Positions 32,353 through 44,512 are shown, counted from the first letter of the stretch. The stretch is 64,000 nt of DNA from Codonopsis lanceolata (GCA_013146195.2 CM028377.1:31749083-31813082), one strand, 5' to 3'. Numbers and translations are program-made. The notes: generated by a model from the sequence alone, not told the origin.

Positions 32353-32539
32353 AAAGTTAAACACTTCAATGGATGCAATAGAAAGTGAAAAAAATAAGTT
32401 ACTGAAATAGGAAATACAGCCAACTATAGGAAATTAAGTAAAGTTTAAGGACCAAATTGTTGTTTAATAAAATGAGAAACCTTTATTGGAGGTGGATGAT
32501 ATTTTTCTCGAGTCGTGCTATAGACTCCTGCTCCTATAA

Positions 32540-33380
32540 GTTGACCCCCAAATTATTAACTTTTATTTTTCCTTTTAATTTATCCTCCCAACTAACCATA
32601 ATACCCTTTCCTTCCCTCCTGCCGATTGTCTCTCCCCTTCCCCATTCCCCTTCCGCCCTCTCTCCAGTGCACCGCCATCTTCTTTCCTTTCTTTCCCTTC
32701 TTCTCCTCCTCTCTCCCATGAACCATCCCCTTCTCTTTATGTTCTTTCCCCTTCTTAGTTCTTATTTCCTTCCCATCACCCCCCTCTTTCTTTCAACTTT
32801 TATCTCCCGACAACCTCATGTTTTTCCCCCATATCCTTATAAGTTTTTTTTTCTTCCAACCTCCGTTGAAACTTTTTATTTCTAATGTTCGGTTGCTGGC
32901 CGAACAACATGCTGTGTTCGACTAGCCCTCGCCGAATATTAAGATTATTTTTTTAAAAATATATTGTTCGGTCACCTTTAGTAATAACACCTGTGTTGTT
33001 CAAAGAAGGTGACCGAACAAGAGAATTTTTAAAAAAATATCAATATTGTTTCGTGAGAGCTAGTCGAATAACACACATGTTGTTCGGCCAACCAGGGCCG
33101 AACATTCGAAATCAATTTTTTTTTGTTATTTTACCAGTGTGATTTTGGGGAAAATTTGGAAAAAAAAATAGAGGAAGAAGGGAGGAGTGATGGGAAAAGA
33201 AGGGGACGCATGGAGGGAGGGCGAAAAAGGAAGGGGGCAAGAAGTTACAGGAGGAGGGGATGGAAAGGAGGAAGAATAATCATAGATGGGAAGAGAGGGA
33301 GAGGGAAAAACGGGAAGCAGTGGGGGGAAGGGAGAGGGAAGGGTTGCTCCACAATTGGAGAAGAAAGGGAGGATAAGTAG
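32540..33380. mobile_element. Foldback-type element with near-contiguous inverted arms
   Basis: The core arms 32881-32990 and 32992-33112 are inverted copies of each other with almost no loop. Each holds GTTCGG...GGCCGAACAACATG and TTGTTCGGTCACCTT. The outer parts mirror in composition: 32580-32880 is pyrimidine-rich on the plus strand and 33160-33380 purine-rich. No ORF of note. It resembles plant foldback or long-TIR non-autonomous DNA elements. No target duplication could be fixed. Confidence 0.65.
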
Positions 33381-33960
33381 AGATGTTAATCGGGTTGACC
33401 CTAACCCTACATGGCTAGCCTTGTTAGCCATGAATTTAAAAGTTACATTTTCTTGACCCTAATCATTTTCGGTTATGGTTTAACAGGGTCGATCCTCGCT
33501 TTTACTCAGGTTGATCCTGACCCTAACTCTATAAGACCGACCCTGCAGGGCCAACCTTGTTAGTCCTGAATTTAATAGGGTTACATTTTCTCGATCTTAA
33601 CTAGAGCTGTCAAAATGAGTTGGGCTAGCCCGTCCCACCACTTTAAGATAACAAATATATTCGTAATATTTTTCTTTAATTGACCAAACCAGATAATGAT
33701 AGCATTACTTTAAACTACTATTATTTTAATGTAACTAAAAATATCAATGTGTGCATGCACGGTTGGAATGAGAAGACTTCCTTAGTAAGTCTTGATTGGG
33801 ACCCGCCATAATTGTTGTCAATATAAAGCTCGGCTAAGGTGACTCATCCACAATTTATACTTATCCTACTTAGACACATGGTTAATTAGTAGCCTTTGAG
33901 TTGCCGATTCAGGTTATTTCGGTTCCAAAAAAGGGAAACTCTTTCCCTGAGTCTCCATAC
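33381..33960. other. Two-copy repeat and hAT-like sequence
   Basis: A segment with CCTTGTTAG, CCTGAATTTAA and TTACATTTTCT occurs twice (about 33418-33455 and 33556-33593). GAGCTGTCAAAATGAG at about 33604 resembles the end of plant hAT-type elements, but no partner end is found. No gene is seen. Confidence 0.35.
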
Positions 33961-33971
33961 CCCAGTTTCAT

Positions 33972-34156
33972 GAAAAAATAAGAAGGAAAATCACGGTGAC
34001 TCAGTGATTAAGTAGCTAGAAGGATCCGTGCCTAATACCTACAAGGAGCCACCCCCACAAGAGGATGAAACTCCCACATTGCGGTTGTTAGGACTCGATC
34101 CTTGGTCCTATTCCAAATCAACTAGCTCTTAACCAACTGAGCTACGCCCGCGAGGG
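33972..34156 (-). mobile_element. tRNA-derived SINE (minus strand)
   Basis: On the minus strand the head reads GGGCGTAGCTCAGTTGG (A box, within 34133-34149) and, 32 bases on, GGATCGAGTCC (B box, 34091-34101), the internal RNA polymerase III promoter. The body of about 110 bp is not tRNA and runs to a T-rich end near 33972. The tRNA arms do not fold properly, so it is a SINE and not a tRNA gene. The 3' limit is approximate. Confidence 0.65.
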
Positions 34157-36917
34157 CAAAAAATTGTGATTCAGTTGTCTTGATATTTGCCTTTACAAGT
34201 ATTACATTTATTTAACAAGGTAGCAGAGAGAATAGCGAGCCATGCCTTTTCTTCATTTAAGCTTTGATCAATTAATCTGTCTCCGTGTTATTTGTGAGTC
34301 AAATAATTAATATGGAAGACTTTTATATGTTTTTATCGATAAATATTATCTTCTTTTAAGGTAAAGGGAATATTCCTTGTGTATGTTTAATTATTTATTA
34401 TTGATATTAACGATACGTCTTATTTTAATTTACATGCTCGTGAACTGGGCTGATCAATACTTGATCTTTGTAGTTGGAAGTAATGTTATGAATCTTGTTA
34501 ACAAGCTGAAATTGTACCTTGAAACTTACGAATATGAGAACAATATGTACTAGTTGAAACTTGCTGCTTGGAGAATACAATGAATTTATTTTATAACTCA
34601 TTGAATTTATGTATGCGTTATTTTTTGTTGAGCACTAGTTTCGAACAAGAAGTGCTCATGTGAACGGTCTTCAATTGCACAATTCAACAGTCCATTATGG
34701 GGAGAGTAGGGGGAACCTCTAATTAGGTCACAGGGCGGAGAGCACTGCTAGTTAGCAGGGACACTTTACTCGGACCCGGAACCGAATTCTCCACTTTGGC
34801 TAAGTGGGAAAAATACCATTGAATAATATGTTCAGTATCACGACGTGTCTAGGGTTGTCGGGACCTAGCCTTGTGATGACTTGTACCCGGTTTGTCAATA
34901 ATTGGTTGGTTTGATAAACCGAACAAGAGGTTGATCAGGAGAAACAAGCTTCAACAACAATAGTGGGGGTGACAAGGTCGGAAGTGATTGGTTGGAGATG
35001 TATCTCAACCCCGTAAACAATTGGTAAACTCTATGTGTTTCTATATCACACTTATATGAGCATGAGATCTCATTACTCGTGACGGGTCACTGTATTGACA
35101 GGTATGAGATGGTGAATACTTTGAACCGGCTACGTAGTAATGAGACTTGATTGACTAACTTATTATTATTGTCTTTAAAACTGCTCCATGTCTTGAACTG
35201 CGGCATACATGCATAGCATACATGAGATCGGTAGAACCTTACTGAGTCTTAAACTCACCCCTTCCCGTTTGCATGCCCATGTAGAGTGCAGCTAGACCGA
35301 GAAGTTCGACATATAAAACAAAGAGAAGATTGGCACGCTCAACTTTGATAGTAAAACATTTATGTATTACTTTTGGGTTTTATCAAAATTGTAATGAAAA
35401 TAAGTTTGTGTCAAATATTGGTATTTTGAGTAAAATATTATTAATTCGTTTTCTCCGCTGCAAGTTATAAAATGTTTTATTTGAAAAATATATATTATAA
35501 TTTCATATTTGAGAAATATTATTTATTTACTTCTTCCGCTACGAGTTACATGTTTATAATTGAAGTTATTTTTGGATTGAATTTATGGAAAACCCGATGA
35601 CCCAGGTGCCGGTCATCACAACAACCTCTTCAAACGTAAACTCTGCTAGAACCAGCAAGACCTTCAGTGGGAACTTCCCGGGCTGCTCGGATCTAAGGAA
35701 AACAAAATAAAAGGGGGTTAAGTCATAAAAACTTGTAAGCTACCAATATGCATGTCATGGCAATAGGCAAACATAAATAACAAGATATCATATTTAATAT
35801 CAAGACATAATCAAGAACATCATTATATAAGCACATAGTTCACAACTTCACATATCAGAGATGCACATTGTTTTCACATAAGTACTCAAAGGTAAATCAC
35901 ATAAAAGTAGGATATGATACAAAACTGGTGTCGCTGCGTAGCTCCTACAATACATAGTGTTAACTTTGTACGTGTTGTCAGATGCTCGTGTGTGATGCAT
36001 CGACCTACCAAAGGATACTCGGGTGAATAGATTTGCCAATGCGCTCTTTTGTTTTTGTCAAAAGGGATACTTCCCCACTGTGGTCAACATTGGAGGGTGC
36101 ATGATAAATCCGGTACGGCGATCCATTGTTACCACGAGTCCCATATCTCGTGACGGCAATGCATCGTCCCACCATCGACTCGACCAAGTATGCCAGCTGG
36201 ACTTGAATGCAATGTCAAATAGATGTTTACTCGTCATTAAATCAAATAGGGATCGATCTCGACAAGAGCAAATTCGTCCATGTCAAGTAGGTATATTACT
36301 CTACCACATGCTATCAATTATGCATATCATTTCTATAATCATATAAATCACATTAGAAGCTTAATTGAGTCTCTAAAGCATACATGTCAAAGCATGAACA
36401 TCAAATAAACCCAAGTCTCGAAAGCTAGTTTACTAGTCAAACGAACTACAAACGTTGTAGGAATCGAATGTGAAGCTGGTATTGTTCAATAAATCCCTAA
36501 TCTCGACTCTGTTAAGTCATTGCTAAACTTTCGAACAAATAGAGTTTGATTACTATATGAATCTCAAACCCTTCCTTTATGTTTTCAATTTAAATGTAGC
36601 AAGGTTACTAATCCATTTAGAATCTTAGCCAAGTAAGACCACAATTCTACACTTGGTGAAACCCCAGGTTGGTAATCTCAAAGAAGTCTCTAGTTTCAAC
36701 AAGTTCATGAACAACAATACTTCCAAATCAAAGCTTGAACATATTTCAAACTAAACTCTAAGCCAAAACATCAAGTATAGGTTCATGACTCGAAATCTCT
36801 AGATTTTAAACAAGCATCAAAACATGTTATAGACATGGAAAAACTCTTCCTTAGCATGGTTTAAGCAAGATTCATGAAGCTACCATGCTCAACAACCTAG
36901 CATACAAAAATATAGGG
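34157..36917. other. Unassigned intergenic region
   Basis: No coding frame worth naming. The part 34680-35625 has LTR-like character (an ACTCACCCCTTCCCG phrase, TTCCGCTGCAAG and TTCCGCTACGAG phrases), suggesting the edge of a decayed retroelement, but no paired LTR or primer site was found. 35630-36917 is featureless AT-rich sequence. Confidence 0.4.
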
Positions 36918-38535
36918 TGTTGGAATATGCTTCTTGATAATTTACTTATCACCTTGCATATTCTATATATGTTGATTTGCTTGTTCCCATTACAGTGAGT
37001 CATCACGAGTGGCTAAAAGTTCTGCGTACCGGTTAGCGTGGAATCACATAGGTCTTAGATTAGGTGCAACCTGATCGAGTCCTACCTTCCTACATGATTA
37101 CAAAACAGACCAGCATTTCATATGCACTAAGCACCGATAGACTTGCAGTAATGTCAAACTCACCACCAGCAGACATGCTACAAGTTGACTGTTCGCACCA
37201 GCAGACATCAGTTCTCCTGAAACAGAAGACCGCTCCACTGGCCAGAACATCCTACCGGAAGACCTGATTCTGCACGTGCTACAGAGAAAAGACTAATGTA
37301 GCTCAAATCAAGACAAATGTGTTCAAGCCTCAAAAAGCTTGACATAGTTAAAGCTACAAGACTTTCTCTCTCACGTGGTCTGATGAAGTCAAAAGAAACT
37401 ACTTTATTGAACAGTCCACCTGACAGTGCATCAGACATCAGACCTACTTTTCAGAGACTTATCAACACAGTCTGACAGACAACAAGTTCCAAGATCTACA
37501 GGACTAAATCTTTGCCCCAAACAGTCAAAGATCTTATGGACAAAAATCTCTATCCGATAGAATTCAACAACTATATCTCTAAACGGATGGAAACATCAAA
37601 TATTCATCTCTCAACGATCACATTGACTCCAGTCTATATAAATCATTTTCTCTTCCCCAAGACGATAGAGCGAAGATATACACAGATAGAGACACACAGA
37701 GCGAAGTAAAAAACAAAGAGCTTCAAAGAAACAAAGAGATCTACAACGAGATCGTCCTCACCAACGCATCTCAGATCTCGACTCAAGATCGCAGTGAATC
37801 TATCCAGATCTTAGCAAGACACTCTCAGTGGATTGCTAGGAAGAAAAGTTTGGAGAAGAGAAAGAGAGATTAGAAACTTCAACAGACAGAGATCAAGTTC
37901 TTGGATCGATATGAAGATTGATGTTAGATAATGTCTAAAGAAAATGAAGAGCTGTCTGTAGATATTGCATTCATATCTTCAGATTTGTATTCCTATATAA
38001 ATGCTGTTGATTGCGCAATAATCATTCATCATGGAAGGCCGAGTGCTCTGCACTCAATTGTTCAGATATTCCTTATCTGAACGACCTTAAAAATTCTGTT
38101 CTCATAACAGTTTCTCATTTTGGTCTACTATTGTCCTCTTTGCTTAATAATTCATTTATGGATAATTAAGTAAGCATTAAGGCTTGGGAGGACAAGGACA
38201 TAAACTGTACATAGAATATTTAGGCTGATGTAATATGTAATTTATCTTTGAATAAATTCATATGTTCTTACAAATAAGTTATCCCTCAGTCTTTATATAT
38301 CTATGAGCTTTTATAACTTGATTTGTTATTTGAAAAGCTACGCTAAAATGATTTCCTAAATCTGCATTTGAAAGAAATATTAAGTGTGCTGTTGTTCTGA
38401 TCATATATTCGTGTACAGCCACATAAGACTTCTCCAAATCTAAATCATCTCTATTTTCCGCTGCTTAAACTCTTTTTAACTGGCTTTCGATTTAACTGGC
38501 AGTTTACCGGCAGAGTTGATATTTCTGCTTAGAGC
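36918..38535 (+). repeat. Probable solo LTR of a copia-type element
   Basis: It starts TGTTGGAATATGC, like the SIRE A LTR start. It has a TATA box (GTCTATATAAATC, about 37632-37644) with an A-rich transcribed leader and no coding content. No primer site or polypurine tract accompanies it. The right edge is uncertain (about 38500-38540). Confidence 0.5.
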
Positions 38536-38599
38536 AAGTCTGCCGTTAGCCTCTTGTGGGTCGCCCGGCGTGCGCCCGCGCCCCGCGCGCCCTTGGATA

Positions 38600-39250
38600 G
38601 GGGTGCGCGTGCGGATGCGGGACACCACTGCTCTCATTCCATCCTCCCTTGTTTAGGGGAGAATGAAATTAAAAGTACGAGAGGAGTGCTGTCTAAAATA
38701 GCGCGTTGGAATGCGCCTCGGTTGACTTTAGTGGATTTTTGATCCAATATGGGAACTTTAGGTTTCCCGCATCAAGTTATCTCTTGTTTAGGGGATACCA
38801 AGATATGGGAATGCATCACCCTTTTATTCCAATTTTCCCTTTTTAAGGGAAAACGGAAAAGTGCAAAAAAGGATGTTGCGACGCCCCCACTATGGATTTT
38901 ATAAAAAATAGTCTTATGGTCTATTTCGGATTACTATGGGAGCTATGAGTTTCCTGCATCAAGTTATCTCTTGTTTAGGAGATACCGGGATATGGGAATA
39001 CATCACCCTTTCATTCCCATTTTCCCTTTTTTAGGGGAAAACGAAAAAGTGCAAGAAAGGAGTGTTACGACGCTCCACTGGATCCAAAATGTTTTATAGA
39101 GTCGCCATCTTTATTTTAAGGCAAAAATAAAGCAAAACCAAAAAAAGAAAAACCAGAGATTATGAAAACAGGTTCGGAGGCTAAGTTACGAGTTGGGAAG
39201 GTGCTAAGCATCCAACTCGCCCTTTCGGTCTCAAAAATGGTTTTTGGCTA
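38600..39250. repeat. Tandem repeat of about 186 bp, about 2.5 copies, then Ogre/Tat-like LTR sequence
   Basis: CATCAAGTTATCTCTTGTTTA occurs at about 38771 and 38957 (offset 186), each followed by a CATCACCCTTT...TTCCC...GGGAAAACG block. A partial older copy starts near 38610. From 39098, GAGTCGCCATCTTTATTTTA and AAGGTGCTAAGCATCCAACT resemble phrases I associate with Ogre/Tat LTRs (recalled, not searched). Confidence 0.65.
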
Positions 39251-39931
39251 AAGTATGCTTATTGTTATATTTATTTAGCAAATAAACAAAACATTAAAAG
39301 ACAGGAAAATAAAAGCATATACATCCGCGTCTACATTATTTACGGACTTGCAGCCGTTTCATTACAATAATTACAAATATATTTAAAAATATTTGGCCAT
39401 TATAACGGCTCTTTTACATAGTATTTTCTAACTAAATTCGGGCAGCACAACGACTTATATTGTCTACATTGGACCGGATTTAAATAACAACTTTTATAAA
39501 AATAATGCCCTTAAAGGCTATTACCTTTTAGAGCGGAGTGTGCTCGCTCTGTCCTTCTCGGGAGAGAGAGACTTTTATTGATGCTGCTGCTGTGATTTGG
39601 GCAGAGTGACGGCTTATTTGTGGTAGTTTTGGCTCATTCACTCGGGCAGAATGACGGTTTAGTTTCGGTGGTTTTGGCCTATTTGGTTGGGCGGAATAAC
39701 AGCTTATTTCGGGTGATTTCAGCCTATTTACTCGGGCAGAGTAACGGCTTACTTTATGGTTTTTGGGTCGGGGAAATAAGGTGGATACCTAACTAAAGGG
39801 ATAGGGATCACTTTAACCGATTGGATTTGTGTTTGGAGAAGGTTTGGCAGAGTTTTGAGGCTTTATGAGAGAAGGGATCACTCACACTCACTGATCACTC
39901 ACTGCGTTAAAAATACGCAGAGAGGCATCAA
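39251..39931. other. AT-rich spacer around the 45-bp minisatellite
   Basis: Apart from the minisatellite no gene is seen. The right part is the presumed 3' flank of the antisense ORF. Confidence 0.45.
39598..39770. repeat. 45-bp minisatellite
   Basis: About four degenerate units of 45 bp, each beginning GGGCAGAGTGACGGCTTA or a close variant and ending in a TTTGG...CATT stretch. Confidence 0.8.
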
Positions 39932-42838
39932 TTAAGGAGCACACGTTCTCGGCCAGAGGAGTAGGGGGACCCAAGGCTGGCGGCCAGCATCCTTATCAGC
40001 CTTCGCCAAAGCATCCAGCTCTTCCTTGGTGTAGGGGACCAAGTGATGAAACTAGCGGGCATCATCGGCATAGACTTCGGACACGGCCCACTCGGCCATG
40101 GTCTTCGTATCAACCACCCCGCGGCCAGCAAACAATCGAAGGATGTGGTTGACGCCATGTGCAAAGTAGGGCACGATGGCATCATTCACAGCTTCATCAA
40201 AGGCGGCAGTGCTCTTGAAATTATCCTCGAAGGTCGTGGAATTCTTGTAGTTCTCCACAGCGGCCTCCTCGGCATCCTTCAATTTTCGGAGCAGCTCCTC
40301 TATCCGCTTTCCATCATTGACGGCCTGCATCCTCAGGGAATCCCTCTCCACCTGCAAGAGCTCCTTCTGCTTGGTAACCGTGGCCAGAGCGATCTTCTCC
40401 TTCTCCAGTTCGGCTTGGTTCTTCTTTAACTGACCAACCAGCTCTTTCTTTCCAGCAGTCAGAGTGCTGTTTTCGGCGACCAATTTCAAATTGCGCTCAA
40501 GCATTTCAGCCTCTTTCTTTTTGGCCGCCTCAGTGTTAGCTTCAAGCTGGTCGGCCAGACGAGCCACCTGCTCGACCTTCTCCTTCACCAGGCCCTCGCG
40601 AGCCTTATGGTCAGCCTCCGCTTTCTTGTGAGCTTCCTTCTCTTCGTTGTACCGATCGTAGAGGTTGGTACAGGTGGAAGCAATCTGTGAGTAGAGGACA
40701 TATAATCAGAACATGAGATAAGAAAGAAAGGAGAGGCAAACTTCAGTCAAGTACTTTACCTCGCTCAAGCAGAGCCCCACGTTTCCAACCAGGACGTGGC
40801 CAGCGGTGTCACGGTCACTGGCAAGATCATCATGCAACACCCTCTCTATGACGCCTTTGCCTACCAGGCCACCAGCCACCCTGCTCACGAAGCATAAAGA
40901 TCGATGCCCCGAAATGGGGCATCCCCGAAATTTCTTTCACAAATGGGCCGACCTGGTAGTGGAGGGCATCTTGAATCCGACCTGCCTCCAAGTTGTAGGC
41001 TCGGCTTGAGTGGGGGTAGGGAGGGCAGGATCAGGGCTCGAGCCTCGGCGACGGACATCCCAAGCAGGAGGAGGAGAGAGACTCTTCTTCCTTTTCCCCG
41101 CTTGGCATCCTGGCGGGGGCCACTGAGATGTTGGCTTTTGACCCGGCGGCATCGTCAACAATGGTCACCACGACCTCTTTTGGTGTGGTCTCTTTGCGGG
41201 GAGGGATGATAACCTTCGGCACCGGCGCCTTTTTGACTGGGCTTGTGTCCTTGCCCAAGCCCGGTGTTTTCTTGGCGAGAGGACCAAATGGCACCTTAGG
41301 CAGGGCCACCGGCTCATTAGCCTTCAGATCGGCTGCCCGCTGATTAGCTTGCAGCTTCCTCATCTTGAGCACGGCCAGGTTCTTCATCCCTGAAACGAGA
41401 AAAAGTAAGGCAGAATCAGTATTACTACTACAAGCAAAAGATAACCAAAACAGAAACAACAGTGCATTTCAAGACAACCATCCCGATCTACATAGGCTGG
41501 CCGACAATCTCCGTCCGGGCCCAGCCGTTGGCACTCGACGCATTCGCATTTAAACATTTTTCCATGGCAGTCATCCTAGTAAGGATGGGGGCTCTCGGGC
41601 ACATGGACTAGAAGGGGCTCCACATCGTGATCTCTGCCCGCATTACCCCATAAATTTGCACAAATAACGCGAAACCAGCCTCTTTCCGGCCGAGCAGAAT
41701 TGCCGTGCCGACGCTTTTCATTTTCTTCGATCACGCCCACAACATCCTTTAATGCCTTCAACCGGGCAATCTCCCCCGAGCTGAAGTCTTTTTTGGAGGC
41801 TTTGGGGATCTTGATCTCACCGGGTGGCGCGAAGCGACCCACCCTGGATTCTATAAACAGGACCCTCCTGTCCCAGGATTCTACCTTCCCAAGAACTTCG
41901 GATAGTAACCTCAAAAAATTGGAGTTGGCCCTCACTCCAATCCTCCCGCCTGTGCTCGGGGCAAAGATGAACAGCTTTCGGAGTAGGTGCATATCTGGCT
42001 CGAACCCTAGCAGTCGGCTCGCCACAGTAAAGTCCGTGATGGCACGGACAGTGTTCAACATCAGGTCGCAAGGGACGTCCTTGGTCTCATGTAAGAAGTC
42101 GACCAGGAAGGGCTCTAGCGGAAGGCGTAAACCGACCCGAAAGAAATCAGCAAAAAACAGGAGCTCGTTCCCCTGCTCGCGGGAGAGCTTGACACCTGTG
42201 GGCACATCCATCTTGCTGGCCCGATAGTAGGCAGAATCAATGCGAAGAGACGTGAGCCACGCAGTTACTTTGTCCGCTGTGTCCATCGTAGCCCAGTGAG
42301 CGGCATACCGGCTCTCATCCGCGTTAACGTACCACTCGGGCTCTTCCTCCTCCTCTTCTTCCTCTTCGACTACTTCGTCAAGTGTGACCTCCACTTGAGA
42401 GCCACCAATCAGGGTATGGCAGCGAGCACGGGGAACGTTATCTTGGTCACCCGCCATCCGCAGAATCTGCCCTGGTACCTGCCCTCTTTCAGCAAGGGGC
42501 AAGTTATCTGCCTCATCTTCTGAAGCTTCCTTGGCCACCTCGCCTTGCTCAACCCTTACTTGCCCGGCCGAATCTCCAACATCGGTTCTCTGCTGGTTGA
42601 GGCCTTGCCCAACAGCGAAGCCACCGGTCACACTATCCTCTCCGGAGTCTTCCTCGTTGGAGGAGTCAGTTAAATCAACAACGGGGGCATGTACACGCCT
42701 CTGAACCGTTGGCCCGGCCATGGATCTGGCTCCCTCGTCGCACTCATTGCCAATGGAAGGGGACTTCTCGCTGCTTAGCAAGTCATTCTTCCCGCCGTAG
42801 CTAAAAGCTTCGTGGTCATTTTCGGACATGTCAGACAT
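39932..42838 (-). pseudogene. Spliced antisense ORF, putative gypsy-type transposon protein (Transposase_28 type)
   Basis: Exon 1 starts at ATG 42838. It has an acidic N-terminus with a run of 11 Glu, then a globular domain with GLRLPLEPFLVDFLHET and ASRLLGFEPDMHLLRKLFI, the pattern of Pfam PF04195. It runs open to 41576, and a frame break there separates it from RMTAMEKCLNAN. An exon near 41389-40760 has basic PVKKAPVPKVIIP and ends GNVGLCLSE at a GTAAAG donor (intron 40759-40685, ACAG acceptor). The last exon (from 40684) is a long coiled coil followed by AFDEAVNDAIVPYFAHG. A TAG at 40052-40054 interrupts the last exon. The natural stop is TAA 39932-39934. Role unknown. Exon 2 boundaries are approximate. 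Confidence 0.72.
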
Positions 42839-43360
42839 CTACAAAGAGATCGAAGGAAATGGGTATCAGTACTCTGCCCGGGTAATTGGAAAATAAAATA
42901 GGGGAGAGAAATCCTAAGTCTAGGTCAACCAAAGGGGCCATGTCCGCCTAGCGAGCAAGACCACGGGGACTATTCCTCGATCTCTACCTAAGGGCGGTCT
43001 TACCCTCTTAAACCCTAACAGAGATAGGTGAAGATGAAAGGAGAAAACCGAAAACCATCCCTAAACCCAGAAAAACCAGAAAAACCGAAAACAAAATGAG
43101 AGAAAAGTCGGGAACTTACTGTAATTACTGGAGTGATGCGTCCTCTTTAGGCAATCAAGGGAAAGAGCAGAATCAACGCAAAGATGGCAAACACAGGGGG
43201 CGAACGGATGCGAGGAACGGTTGAACAACTTCGCCGGAATCTGGGAATGAGTGAGGCAGCAACAGCAGAAGCTCTTCGAAGTAATCCTCTCTCTAAAACT
43301 TCAAGTGTACTAAAAGGGAAATTAAAGAGGGAGAAGAGCTCACCTTTTATAGGCCAGGGT
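42839..43360 (-). promoter_or_regulatory. Promoter, leader and 5' UTR intron of the antisense ORF
   Basis: On the minus strand a TATA box CCTATAAAAGG (43343-43353) is followed by a CT-rich leader. A donor GTAAGT starts at 43119, and the acceptor TTTGTAG ends at 42839, directly before the ATG at 42838. That gives a 281-nt leader intron. All signals are in the right order and spacing for a plant gene, but expression is not shown. Confidence 0.6.
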
Positions 43361-43718
43361 TCACGGTTTTGGGGGGAAAAAGAGAGGCCGAAACGGCGTC
43401 TGGAAGGACGGCCCATCATCACCAAGGGCACGCTGCATTAAATGCGCCGCTTCGTGGTCTGCGCCCCCGTCCAATCGCCTCAACTTCTAACGGCTCACAC
43501 GTCTTTTCGCCCACTCGCCTGGCACGCCCTCGGCAACAAACTTCCTTAACACGCTCCAGGTGTGCTCCACTAGGTTTCCAGTGCCTTCCACACACACGAC
43601 CTTCGAAGTTTTCACTACCCTCTGAAAATTCACAAGTGTTGAAGCCCGCGCGAATACGTGATCTGAACGCTCCCCGCTCCGAGCATAAATGCTCGCCACG
43701 CAAGGAGCTAGGGGCCAC
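43361..43718 (+). other. Tat element region between antisense promoter and LTR
   Basis: GC-rich and non-coding. It ends in GGAGCTAGGGGCCAC (43704-43718), a plausible polypurine tract just before the LTR. Confidence 0.5.
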
Positions 43719-44512
43719 TGATATGCCCGGCCCAAACTGGATCACGAGCAAGGCACGAGCTAGCATCACGTGCCAGTCACGAGCATAATCGATATAGGGC
43801 CCACCAACTCAGCGAGCAAAGTAACCAAGGTGTCAAGCAGCGAGCAGTGTGACTCCCACCTAAACCTGGTCGGGCACAGGCCTTGCCTGTCCGACCAGGG
43901 GCCATGCCCGGACACCACACTCATGTCTAGCAAAGGAACCAGATTCATCCCTTCCAAACCTGGTCGAGTAATGGCCCTGCCTACCCGGCCAGGGGCCGCC
44001 CCTTGGAACTACGTCAAGTTCAGAGATAATACATATTGAATATCCGGGCGAAGCCCTGCTCGCCCGGGTACATATCAAGGATAAAGTACCGAAGGCTTGC
44101 TCTCCAAGACAAGTCAAAGGTTTCCATACTTGGGCAGGATACTTGCCTAATCTGCTCCTACATCTACGCGGCCGGCCGCCTATCATGCCTAAAATCAAGG
44201 GATTCTCTCCTTAATTGATTTGGTAACTACGGAAACTGAATCCTAGACGGATTCAACCACTTTGTGGGCCTATAAATACCTCTCCATAATCATTAACAAG
44301 GTACATACACTTTCTTGAGCCTTGGCACTCTGTCAATTTGCTTTCAGACTTACACACGAGACTTATTCTCACGCCGGAGGGGTTTCGCGAGGCCCTGCCT
44401 TGCACTTCCACTCAGATTTTCTTGTGATCTTAACATGCTCAAGGAAGGTGATCCAAAGCCAAGATATCCTATCCATCGTACGAACGGCCCAAGCTGTGAT
44501 TTTGCCACATCA
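43719..44512 (+). repeat. Tat-lineage LTR
   Basis: It starts TGATATGCCCGG and ends GCCACATCA (TGAT...ATCA). TATA box GGCCTATAAATACC is at 44267-44280. TTCTCACGCCGGAGGGG near 44366-44382 is a typical Tat-type R/U5 phrase. The U3 has hairpins at about 43865-43899, 43964-43998 and 44044-44067. A minor part of the right edge is uncertain. Confidence 0.65.

Larger units (their letters stand above)
39840..44512 (+). mobile_element. 3' end of a Tat-lineage Ty3/gypsy element with antisense ORF
   Basis: An antisense spliced ORF (39932-42838), then a GGGGCCAC purine-rich run and a plus-strand LTR (43719-44512). Tat elements such as maize Grande are known to carry an antisense ORF between pol and the 3' LTR. 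No pol is left, so the element is 5'-truncated. The left limit is a guess. Confidence 0.7.

Noticed and set aside
32146..32423. Frames running through N positions
   Set aside because: They cross the 100-N gap and have no sequence support. The same holds for the frame ending at 58738.
32457..33431. Coding frames in the poly-pyrimidine and poly-purine arms
   Set aside because: Low-complexity composition of the foldback element explains the open frames on both strands.
34081..34156. Functional tRNA gene on the minus strand
   Set aside because: A and B boxes are present but the acceptor and anticodon arms do not pair, and a SINE body follows.
40043..42523. Plus-strand frames at 40043-40429 and 41700-42227
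   Set aside because: They are antisense shadows of the GC-rich minus-strand ORF, which has domain, coiled-coil and splice evidence.
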